Below are positions 21,946-30,881 of a DNA stretch of 64,000 nt, in pieces; within the stretch, counting starts at the first letter, position 1; every line of letters begins with the position of its first letter. Position numbers and translations under genes: made by a program. The notes beneath the pieces were generated by a model that was given only the letters and a program-made list of their open reading frames with translations, did no database searches and was not told where the DNA came from. This DNA is from Chara braunii (lineage: Eukaryota; Streptophyta; Charophyceae; Charales; Characeae): assembly GCA_003427395.1 (NCBI GenBank), contig BFEA01000631.1, positions 576,231-640,230 on the forward strand, read 5' to 3'.

Positions 21946-22426
21946 CGAGGAGTCTTTTCAGTGGATGGACTGCCTACCTTGTGGGAGGAGTTTTGCTCAA
22001 TGGTTAACTACCGTGTCATGTGCCTCGGATGGTCATGCTCAGCGCTGGCTGGCTACAAGTGGCTTTTCGTCACGAAGCTTCAGTCTCATATTGTACTTAG
22101 GCGTGGACCTCGACACCAAAGAGGAGTAGTGAAAAGAGATTGAGAGATGGACCAGAGGGATGAGTGAGGACTCTTGAGGGCTGCTGACCACACTCGTTTA
22201 TGTGTACTTTTTGATATTATTATGAGTTCTCATTCTTCCCTCACTAGATTGTCTCTGTTTTGTTCGAGTCAGTCAGTTTTGTTTTCTGCATTATTCTTGC
22301 TTGATGATTGTTATTGTGAACGTTTTGTCACAGTTCTCAAAATCAGATTGACATAATTGATGCATGCATAGCACCCCATAATTTTATGATTATTGTTTGT
22401 ATTAATCCTCCGCTGTTCCGAATCAA

Positions 22427-22432
22427 AATAAA
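22427..22432 (+). terminator. Possible poly(A) signal of 5' LTR
   Basis: AATAAA about 190 bp before the LTR end, conserved at 41740-41745 in the 3' LTR, where it could direct 3'-end formation of the genomic RNA. Inferred from consensus and position. Confidence 0.4.
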
Positions 22433-22624
22433 AGATTCCTAAGACCGGGGAACGACGAAGATCGCAATTGAAGGGTCTCGCTCGAAGCCGGACGTACACA
22501 ACAGGAAGGGATTTGCATTATTTATTTTATTTTATTTATTGCAATCACATATAAAATCCTGCGTGACAGCCTGTTGACTTTCCGGTTGCCCTAAGAGGCT
22601 CGACTGGAAAAGGTGCGACAAAAA

Positions 22625-22643
22625 TGGCGCCGTTGCCAGGGAC
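22625..22643 (+). other. Primer-binding site, tRNA-Asp type
   Basis: TGGCGCCGTTGCCAGGGAC begins 4 nt after the 5' LTR. It complements the 3' end of plant-type tRNA-Asp (ending GGCAACGGCGCCA) with one mismatch in the first 18 positions. This type of PBS is known in plant Ty3/gypsy elements. Confidence 0.85.
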
Positions 22644-22958
22644 ATGAAAAGATTTTCGTGTCCGGAACGAACCTGGGTCATCATCAACTTTGAGCCTTGA
22701 TTAGGACGTGAGAACTGTTGACATTTCTGTGAGTTTCATGATTATTCTATTATTCTCATTTAAAGTCCCGATTTTCTTGAGAATCACGACTGCTCACTGT
22801 GAATTATTTCTTCCTTGTGTGAGGTACTACACTGGACCGGGAAAAAGGAGATTGATATTATTGACTGGAGAGAATCGAGCTTGACACCAGGTATGCCCAA
22901 TTATCGTCCAACACACTGAAGGGAATTGAAAGAAAGAGAGTGAGACGGATCGAGACAA

Positions 22959-23372
22959 ATGCTGGGCGACGGTGCTCTGAAAGAATTGTCTAAATTTGCT
23001 ACAGAAGGGATATTTCCTTACAGGTATGAGGCTTGTTGGGGCTATCATTCTTGTGGCTCAACCATCTGTGTAGTACTGACTCATTTCTTTGAGGGAGATA
23101 TCTATGATATCGGCCCATATGTCAAGGAAGGAGGCAGCAATGATGTTGAGAATTTTAATTGGTTATGGGAGATTGTGATCCAATTTATTTATGATGAAAA
23201 TACAAATTTGATCAAGCAAAAGAGGAAAGTGGAATGGGGTATAATGCCAGTAACATACAAGACTGTTCCAAGCCCTCCTATACCTGACGGCTATTGTGAT
23301 GGGACTAACTGGTTGCCAATAATCAACATGGTATTGACAAGGGAGAAAAAAAATGGCATTCATGAGAGCTGA
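22959..23372 (+). CDS. Accessory ORF, family 1 member b (137 aa)
   Basis: First ORF after the PBS: ATG 22959, TGA 23370. Landmarks: FPYRYEACWGY near residue 20, GDIYDIGPYVKEGG near 45-58, a helix with Lys/Asn, PSPPIPDG near 107 and TNWLPIINMVLTR near 117. Clearly paralogous to the LTR-borne ORF at 21481 and the downstream copies. Uninterrupted, unlike gag-pol. Its place between PBS and gag is where some giant retroelements carry extra ORFs. Function unknown. Confidence 0.7.
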   Translation: MLGDGALKELSKFATEGIFPYRYEACWGYHSCGSTICVVLTHFFEGDIYDIGPYVKEGGSNDVENFNWLWEIVIQFIYDENTNLIKQKRKVEWGIMPVTYKTVPSPPIPDGYCDGTNWLPIINMVLTREKKNGIHES

Positions 23373-23437
23373 AAAGATTTCGGCAGAAGTAATCAAACAA
23401 AGAAGGACAAATTTTGACAGAGGTTCTGGTCCAAGTC

Positions 23438-23846
23438 AAGAGAAGATTGAATGCCTCCTAAGATCGTTGAATACTCTGAGTAAGAGAGAGACAATTCATA
23501 TGAAGTTGTCAGGTATGAGATAGTCGAGAGCGGATGGGAGCAGGAACGATTATATGGACTGACATTCTATTTCATCGACTTGGATGTGTATGACGTAAGA
23601 ATTTATGTCCCAAAAGAAAGAAATGCTGACGCAGTGTATGGGAGATGTTGGAGATTTGCTGATGAGGTAGTACTGAGAGAGAAAGAGAGGTTTGAGAGAG
23701 AGAACAAATGCTTTACTGGATCTACTCGATTAACTGCCTTTAAGGGATTTCCAACTCCTCCCTTACCTGATATAAATTTATCAAAGGATGATTGGTTTGC
23801 GGTGATTGAGTTTGCCCAGAAAGTAAAAAGAGATCAAAGATTCTGA
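23438..23846 (+). pseudogene. Accessory ORF, family 1 member c (frameshifted)
   Basis: The N-terminal part (KIECLLRSLNTLSK, from 23438) and the main part (from 23496) are in different frames, so there is one indel near 23490. The main part has SYEVVRYEIVESG, FYFIDLDVYDVRIYVPKER, a charged helix, PTPPLPD and DDWFAVIEFAQKVKR. Its TGA (23844-23846) overlaps the ATG of member d by one base. Confidence 0.65.
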
Positions 23847-24340
23847 TGAGTCGACGTTATGTACCCTTTGGGGAGAAATCTAAGCTTAGACTGATAAGAG
23901 GCCGTGAAGGGCTTAGTACGGCCGAATCAGACAAGCTGCTGAATTCTCTTAATTTTATAGCGTTTAAGGTCGTAATCCCTTATGAAATCGTGAGGTATGA
24001 AGCCATAAAGGGATCAGGACAAGAACAAGACAGTCTGTATGTTCTTACATGCTATTTTATTGATCTTGATGAATATGATATTGGGATTTATGTGCCGAAG
24101 CAAAAATTTGATGAAAGCCGAAAAGGTGCGTGCTGACAACGAGCTTCGGATCTTGCACATGATGAGAAAAGAAGATTAGAGCGGGAAGGGAGGAACTTCT
24201 CCTTTAGTACCTATGTCAGACCTTTTGTTGGGATACCATCTCCACCTGTTGAGGAACTCACATTCTCAAGAGATAATTGGTATGCTATGATAAAGATTGC
24301 ATGGAAAGTGAAGAGAGCCCAAAAAAAATACTCTCAGTAG
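23846..24340 (+). pseudogene. Accessory ORF, family 1 member d (one in-frame stop)
   Basis: ATG 23846 overlaps the previous stop (TGATG). Landmarks: VIPYEIVRYEAIKGSG, CYFIDLDEYDIGIYVPK, a charged helix (DEKRRLEREG), PSPPVEE and DNWYAMIKIAWKVKR, ending at TAG 24338. A single TGA at 24134-24136 interrupts the frame just before the helix. It is the closest relative of member c, which suggests a tandem duplication. Confidence 0.7.
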
Positions 24341-24395
24341 CTAGGATAACTACTGTGAGGGGCAAACTTTATGAAGTGATAATCCCTTTGTAATC

Positions 24396-24770
24396 TTGAG
24401 ACATGAGATTTGTGGGGAAGGACATATAGTATTTCATATTCCGGTAGTCAAGTTCCTGAACTCTGACAGTCTGGATGTGAGAGTTTATTCCTCCAACAGC
24501 CTGGAGGAGGAAGTTGATTACTTTGAATACTTAAAGGGGACGTACGTCAGTCTTGAGCGGACAAAAGAATGGTTGGAGAGGTTGAAAAGGAGAGTAACAT
24601 GAGAAGTGGGAGTAAGGGAATTTGAAAGACTTCTTGAATTCTCCCTTGCTAAAGGATTTGAAGACAGAAGAGATTGGATGCCTCTGTTGGAAGTCATTGT
24701 CGAGATTGGTAGAGCAAGAGAAAAAAACACCACTGTGATGATAAAATCCCTACTCCTGAGTACTTTTTGA
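24396..24770 (+). pseudogene. Accessory ORF, family 1 member e (divergent)
   Basis: A frame open from 24396 has a stop at 24600-24602 and then continues to TGA 24768. It keeps SDSLDVRVYSSNS at the DIYDIGPY position, a charged helix, and RDWMPLLEVIVEIGR at the terminal W-motif position. The Pro-rich block is lost. It is the most diverged of the five members. Confidence 0.5.
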
Positions 24771-24842
24771 GCACAGATTCGAGATCCCTGATTATGTCCA
24801 ACCTGAGATCTACCTTTCAGATGTTGTTTATGATGATTAACA

Positions 24843-25067
24843 ATGTCCAGTTTGACTGAACAGCTGACACTAGGAGTTGTGTTAGAAGGCAGGGTAGTCA
24901 AGATAGAAGGGACTCTTCGGATCTCTGATAGAATTTTTTCTACCTTGGATGGGCTTGAATTTTTGCAGCCTTTCTTGGATCCCATGAGAGATACTGCCTT
25001 GAGAATTACCACTGACCAGACTGAGATAAGTTATCTGTTAAAGGTGGTGAAAGTGGGAACTACTTAG
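24843..25067 (+). CDS. Accessory ORF, family 2 member d (74 aa)
   Basis: ATG 24843, stop 25065. A beta-type start (LTLGVVLEGRVVKIEG), a helix, then ALRITTDQTEISYLL. The next ORF (25134) has ALPFITTQSIIAYTL at the same place, so the two are paralogues. Short and unrecognised outside this element; function unknown. Confidence 0.5.
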   Translation: MSSLTEQLTLGVVLEGRVVKIEGTLRISDRIFSTLDGLEFLQPFLDPMRDTALRITTDQTEISYLLKVVKVGTT

Positions 25068-25133
25068 AGAGTATCATACCACACGTTTCAGGAACGGGTC
25101 TCTCTTGCAAGAAGGATCAACAGCGGGCTATAA

Positions 25134-25364
25134 ATGATGCAATTTGATTATGAGATTATAGACCTAACTCGATATTTTATGATCCGAGGTACTATAAAGG
25201 GGTATGACAGAAGACTGAGTAGGAATGATGAGAAAGAATTGATTGAAGATTACATTGGAAGGCTGAGAAGGATTGCACTGCCCTTTATCACTACTCAATC
25301 AATTATTGCTTATACCCTATATGTACAAAACTCTCAGGGGGTAGAGCAGACAAGAGAAGAATGA
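25134..25364 (+). CDS. Accessory ORF, family 2 member e (76 aa)
   Basis: ATG 25134 to TGA 25362, 100 bp before the gag ATG. A beta-type start (DLTRYFMIRGTIKGYD), an acidic helix (NDEKELIEDYIGRLR), then ALPFITTQSIIAYTLYVQ. The stop overlaps an ATG at 25361 (ATGA), echoing the TGATG junction at 23846. Function unknown. Confidence 0.5.
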   Translation: MMQFDYEIIDLTRYFMIRGTIKGYDRRLSRNDEKELIEDYIGRLRRIALPFITTQSIIAYTLYVQNSQGVEQTREE

Positions 25365-25464
25365 AACGAGCCTGTATCTCTTGCGAGAAGAGTGAGAGAT
25401 TGAAGGGCAGAAAAGAAAGAGGACAAGAGTCACAGAAAGAGGAAGGAATACTTGGAAAAATTTT

Positions 25465-26550
25465 ATGGTCAAGATGGCAGGGCGAGCAAGACCAAGCACA
25501 TCTGCAGGGACCAATGAAGAGACCTTGGTTAAGGTTATACGGGAACTGGTCGAGAGAGTTGATACGATCAAAGGGGGGTCAGATATTGCCAGAGCAAAAA
25601 TGTCGGATGAGAGAATTCCCTGCTTCAGAGGACCTCAGGTTAATGACTTCTTGGACGAGTATGAATTATTTGGACTCAGTTATGGCTGGACAGATAAGCA
25701 ACGGCTTAAGCATTTTCTGTCTTATTGTGATACTGGCTCAAGATTGACAATTCAGGAACTAATGGAAGGTGTTACTACTTGGGATGAAGTCAAGGAGAGA
25801 CTGAAAAAGGAATTTGAGAAAGATTCAGTTTCAACCACGACTAAGGATTTACTTAACATCAAGAGAGCTAAATATGACATTTTCAATGTTTTTCTGCAGA
25901 CCTTCATCCGAACAGCAAGAAGAATTCCATAGTTGGACGAAGCACAGAGATGCCATATATTTTTGACAAATTTTACTGACACTGAAAGACCAGCAGTTCT
26001 TAATCAAGCTCAACACTATCTTCTCAGATGGGATGAAATGGTTGCAATCATAAGAACTCTACCTACTGTCTCCCATAAGAAATGGTCACTAGATCAGATC
26101 AGTACGTGAGCCAAGGATTGGGAGACTGAGAATGAAATGAATAGAGGGAGCAATTTGACTGCTGATAATATTCTTCAAAAAGTGATGGCTAACTTTCTGC
26201 CTGCAAGACCTGCAACGCATGCTGTGGATGACAGAGGGAAGAAAAAGGCAGAAAGTGAGGAAGATGACGACGATGATGATGACAACGAAAATCAAGGTAA
26301 GAAGGGGGATTCGTCCAGACCCAAAAGGAATGGGAAGAATGGTGATGGAGGAAACAGAGAGAGAAAAAAATATAATGAGCGTCCTAAGAGGAGTTTTACT
26401 TGCTACTATTGTGGCGAAAGTGGACATACTACCACCTACTGTAAGTCACTTGAGGAGGATGTAAGAAGTGGGGTGGCAAAAAAGACGCAGTGGGTCATGA
26501 TTGTGATAGCTCATGGAATAAGTTGGATCCCAGACATCCGGGAGGTATGA
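25465..26550 (+). pseudogene. gag: gag with CCHC zinc knuckle (two in-frame stops)
   Basis: The ATG at 25465 follows a purine-rich leader. Residues about 40-150 resemble a retrotransposon gag capsid domain (IPCFRGPQVNDFLDEYE, WTDKQRLKHFLSYC, TWDEVKERLKKEF). TAG at 25930 and TGA at 26107 interrupt the frame. A highly charged Asp/Lys linker leads to the zinc knuckle CYYCGESGHTTTYC (26401-26442), a C-x2-C-x4-H-x4-C motif that binds RNA. The frame ends at 26550. Gag forms the virus-like particle; this copy cannot make a full-length protein without readthrough. Confidence 0.85.
26478..26484 (+). promoter_or_regulatory. Candidate -1 ribosomal frameshift heptamer
   Basis: A AAA AAG in the correct register of the gag frame (codons GCA AAA AAG), 36 nt after the zinc knuckle. 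A -1 shift enters the frame that is open to 27356. No downstream pseudoknot was worked out. The frame change could also simply be an old indel in the A run. Confidence 0.45.
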
Positions 26551-27356
26551 GACTTCTTGCTCTTAAGCATGATGGAAAGATGAAGATTAAGAAGAAGAGA
26601 AAGACCAATGTAAATGTTCATTTCCTCACTAGAGACTTGCCTAATAAACTGGTACAAAGAGCAGATGACCCTCATACCACGATTGGGTTGTCTTTGCAGT
26701 CCTTAACATTGACAGAGTGTGAGCCTAGTGAGGCATCAACAAGTGGGTCTCCATTGGGAGGGAGCCCTACTTTTCAGAATCCCTCTAGACTAGTAGAGTC
26801 CTCTTCCAATGAAATGGCTCATTTCCTGGCTAACATGATGTCATTCCATGGTGATCTACCCCCAGAACTTATCATGGAACCTAGTGTCAGGGTTGGTGAA
26901 GTAAGGAACCATCAAACCCGTATGACACCTCAAATGATAGAAGAAAATAAAAGAAGGAAGGCTGAGGAATCACTTATTGACATCCTTGATGATCCTGAAC
27001 CGGAACGTTCACAGGAAAAGAATGAACAGGGGAGAAAGATAAAATTTATTTTCAAGAGTGATTTGGATGATGGGACTATGATTTCTGATGTAATTGCTAA
27101 GATGCTGGAAGAAACGGAAGTGACACTGTCTTTCAAGGAAACGATGACACTAGCACCCAAACTGAGAGAAAAATTAAAAAGGTTAATTGAGAAGAAGAAA
27201 ATGGAAGTTAATTATTTGGGATCAGTCTTTCCCAACCAAATGAATAGATCACTACCAGGTTGCAAGATGAGATTTGCAACCATGGGTTGTGGGCATCTTA
27301 GTAGATTCTGGGGCCGAGATGATACTTTTTTCATGAAGAATGATGAAAACTTGTAA
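26485..27356 (+). CDS. Gag-pol connector in -1 frame
   Basis: The frame is open from 26478 through 27356 (about 290 codons) and is reached by -1 shift from gag. It is rich in Ser/Pro/Glu and Lys with acidic helices (ILDDPEPERSQEKNEQGRK), ending just where the protease begins in another frame. Sequence up to about 27290 is probably genuine polyprotein; the last 20 codons are out of frame with the protease. No enzyme domain is seen; a spacer between nucleocapsid and protease is likely. Confidence 0.5.
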
Positions 27357-27900
27357 TTTATCAATTGACAGACCTGCACAAAATGTACTAAGTAATATCG
27401 CAGGAGAGCTGTTCGTGGCAGGTTTTATTGATAATTTGCCTATCAAGGTTGGGACAATGACTGTGGAGTTACTGGGTTTTGTAGTACCTGATCTGGACCA
27501 TGACTGTATCTTGGGAACTCCATTCTTGCATAGGATGGAGGCGGTCCAATTTTTCAGTCATGAAGGGTCATCCTGGATCAGTCTACAGGATCCAGAGCCT
27601 GCTCAAGAACAGACCTTTATGGTCGGTACGAAAAATGATTTCAAGCATCAATTATCTGCTAATTCGATCAGGAGGGAGGAATCTGCTGAAAGGGTTAGGA
27701 GACTGAAGGAGGAAGAAAAACGAGAAGCAAAAGAAGAGATTTCAGTGGGAATCAATCAAGTTTCGAAAATGATGAAGGCCCTTTGTAAACTCGAGGATGA
27801 GGACGGACAAATTGAAGTCTTCAAGAAAACTGTGGGAACTGCTAAGGGAGGGAAGATGAAATTGAGATTTGCATCGACTCACCCTTTTTTAGGAGAATAG
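27271..27900 (+). pseudogene. Retroviral-type aspartic protease region
   Basis: GILVDSGAEMIL at 27292-27327 is the DSG active-site motif of retropepsins. A TGA at 27334 follows, then the frame reopens at 27340 and contains PDLDHDCILGTPFLHRM, the typical ILG flap-side motif. The rest is a charged linker to 27900 (TAG). The protease normally matures Gag-Pol. One stop plus frame changes on both sides make it non-functional here. Confidence 0.8.
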
Positions 27901-27950
27901 CCACTGGGTCGAAAAGAAAATATAAACCCAAGGGGGTAAAGAAAAACTCA

Positions 27951-29933
27951 GTGGCAGTCTTAATAGAAAAAGATTATGATGAAGCATTGAAAAATAAGAG
28001 ACAAATTATAAGAGCATTAAGGGAATCAGCAAAACTGGAGAATAGGGTCACCAGAGAAAAGTTTGACACAATGAATATAGGCTTGGATCAGTTTATCCTT
28101 CCTAAAGAGAAAAAATATATCTTCCGGATGTGTCAGGAGTTCTCTGGTGCCTTCTCCTTTAATGATGAGGAGAGAGGGCGATTGGACGTTGACATAATCA
28201 AGATGGCCAATATTTGAACAGTTGACCATGTTCTATAGAATGATAGACCAACCAAGTATGCCTTGAAGGAAGAGGCAGAGGTTGTTAAGTACCTTGACAA
28301 AAAGATTGCATCTAATGTTGCCGAGCCTGCTGATGGACCGTATGCTAACCACTGATTTTGTTTTTGGAAACCAGGGGGCGGGTTAAGATGGATACAGAAT
28401 CTTCAGAAGCTCAATTCTGTGACGGTACGTGATGCAGGTAGTCTTCCTAATGCTGATCTCCTCGCTGAATCCTTTGCTGCTCGATGTATTTATTCCCTAG
28501 TTGACCTGTATTCACGCTATGATCACTTCGCTATTGATCCCACTAGCCGATCAATGACTGTTATGCACACGCCAAGGGGGCTTGTTCAGATATGTGTGGT
28601 ACCTCAGGGCTGGACTAACGGAGTGGCAGTGGTTCAGAGGGATATGATCAAAGTCATGCAGGATATTTCTCCTGAAATAACTAGTACCTACATTGATGAT
28701 AATATTGTAAAAGAACCTTTGGTAAGAGATGAAACTTTGGTCGCAGGGGGAGTCAGAAAGTTTGTCTGGGAACATGCTGAGGGGGTAAAGATGGTCCTAG
28801 AAAGACTTCGGAAGTAGAATCTGACTGCCAGTGGACCAAAGTCCCTTATTTTCCAACCAAAAGTAATAATTTTGGGTTTCAGATGCTTCTCCAAGGGTAG
28901 GAGTCCAGATCCGAAGAAGATAGACAAGATCCTGAACTGGCCTCTGCCTCTCAAGAGAGTGACAGACGTCAGGAGCTCCTCAGGAGTCTGTGGATTCTGG
29001 AGGATTTTTATTCCTCATTTTGCTGCCCTTGCAGAACCTCTGAGAGAAATGGTAAGACAAGGGGCTAACTTAGCATGGAATGATAAAAGACAGGATGCAG
29101 CAGAAATGCTACAAGAAAAACTAAGAGACAGTGGTTTAGTACTGGGAGTACCCTATTTTGATGATGAGGAGACAAGACCTTTCATCATTGAGGCTGATGG
29201 AGGACCAGTGGCACTAGGTGGAGTGCTTATCCAGAAGGATGAAAATGGGAGAGAGAGGCCTCTAAGAATTGAAGGCAGAACCCTCAATTCTACTGAAAAA
29301 GGCTACATCCAATTCAGGAAAGAGCTACTGTCAATCATCCATAGCCTCAGGTGCTTCAGGCACTACGTCTTGGGAAGGAGATTCATCCTGAGGACTGATG
29401 CATCTGCTGTGATTGGTGCCATTAAGAAGCATCAACAGGTTGATCCAACAGTCATCAGATAGATCGCCTTCATCTGGACATATGATTTTAAATTGGAAAA
29501 GATTCTCACTGAGAAAAACAGAGCGGATGGCTTAAGCCGGATTGAGTGGCGAGAAGAAGAAGAAGATGTGAATGGAACAATTGAAGAATCTGCCTATGTT
29601 GATAACTTCCTTAATGAAAAAGATGATGAGGATTATGAGGGACCATGCTCCTACAAATGGAGTCTGTGGCCTGAAGGGAGAGACAGCTGGGGAGAAATTG
29701 AAAGTGCATACGTCTATGAGTCAATTCTAGGAAAAGAAGAAGATGATGAACCAAATGATTGGTATGCGAGAGTTAATGCGGCAGCAATGGTTGCTCATGA
29801 ATTTTTTTTGAAAGTTCAGGTTCAAAGGAAGATGAGGAAAGTAAAAAGAAGGAAGGAGATATATTTTTCTTCTTTAAGGAATATGATGAAAATTATCAAG
29901 AGGTTGACAGAAAGATGGAAAAAGAGCAACTAA
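27951..29933 (+). pseudogene. Reverse transcriptase and RNase H (five in-frame stops)
   Basis: One frame spans the whole region with stops at 28215, 28236, 28353, 28815 and 29460. RT landmarks: SLVDLYSRYDHF (first catalytic Asp), VVPQGWTNGVAVVQ, and TYIDDNIV at about 28684 (the YxDD box). The connection domain has GFWRIFIPHFAALAEPL. RNase H landmarks: FIIEADGGPVALGGVL, the Glu in RKELLSIIHSLRCFRHY, and LRTDASAV. Order and motifs are those of Ty3/gypsy. Several stops fall where Trp would be expected (G-to-A change). Confidence 0.9.
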
Positions 29934-30881
29934 AAGAATATTATTGTAAAGATTCAAGGAAGAAATTCAGACCTAAAAGAGGACATCTCTTTGTGGATGG
30001 TAAGGGAGACCTACCTCCACTAAGAGTGGTCTGTGGTAAATAGAGGCAGTTAGAGATAATCGCTGCTCTACATGAGGGGGTTACCGGTGGCCACAAGGCT
30101 GCTGAGGCTACCTACTCCAAAACTATCAAACTCTACTTCTGGCCTGGCATGAGAGACATGATTTTTAGATACTGTAAATCATGTGTCTTATGTCAGATTG
30201 GGTGTCAGAATTCGGTATGTGACTACTTACCATCCTCAAGCGAATGCACCTGTTGAAAAAGACCACAAAACTCTGAAAGATTCATTAGCCAAGTGGTGAG
30301 AAGGGAAACTCAGCAATTGGCCAAAGGTGTTAAGAGTTGTTGTATGTGCTGATAATATTACTGTCAAGAGAACCACTGGGTATGCACCTTTTACTTTGTG
30401 GTACAACCGTTATGCTACATTGCCTATTGAAAGTATTGTCAAGACATGGTCAAGTCAAGAAAGTGACATGGATTATTTTATCTTAGAACTCCTTCAGATC
30501 AGAATGAGGCAGATATCTGAAGTTGATCAGGCAGTGATGGATGCAGCAGAGAGAATGACATCCAACAGACTATCGGATCAAGAAAGATGGAACAAGAAAA
30601 GGTATATAAGAAAAGAGAAATTGAAGATTGTGGATGTTGTTCTCCTGTTTGTCAGTTCTCTTGAGACACAGTGGACTAAGAAATTGGAACCCAGATGGCT
30701 TGGTCCTTACAGAATCACAGGAGAAGCAGAAGGCAAGGTATATGAGATTTCAGAAATTGATGGATCCAGGGTTCATGACATGGTATCAGGGTCAAGACTT
30801 CGTAAGTTCATCTTCAGATACCCTGGCTTGATCCCTACAGTGACTCCAAAGAGAGGAAAGAGAAGTCAACCATCCAAGTAA
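29934..30881 (+). pseudogene. Integrase remnant with deleted catalytic core
   Basis: The N-terminal zinc domain is present: LHEG and GGHK give the two His, YCKSCVLCQ the Cys pair (30071-30195), with TAG at about 30041 upstream. The sequence then jumps at about 30200 to VRYVTTYHPQANAPVE, which normally lies around the third catalytic residue (Glu) of the D,D-35-E triad. About 100-130 residues holding both Asp residues are missing. The C-terminal part has RWLGPYRI, a GPY/F-like motif. No chromodomain seen. Confidence 0.85.

Larger units (their letters stand above)
14541..22620 (+). repeat. LTR1 5' LTR (8080 bp)
   Basis: Starts TGTCGGAGGG and ends GTGCGACA. Collinear with 33941-41932. A 71-bp excess at 16821-16891 is an assembly artefact (see that entry), and 4 more bases are present near 15144. 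It contains a TATA box (15971), ORFs at 16128, about 19597, 21046 and 21481, a 70-bp inverted repeat (19621/20072), a TCAG-rich repeat zone (20361-20960) and AATAAA (22427). Confidence 0.92.

Noticed and set aside
25361-25747. 128-codon ORF overlapping gag
   Set aside because: Most of it is the gag sequence in another frame; only the start junction (ATGA) was noted.
29934-30881. Chromodomain at the integrase C-terminus
   Set aside because: No aromatic-cage pattern was seen after the GPY/F-like motif before the stop at 30881.
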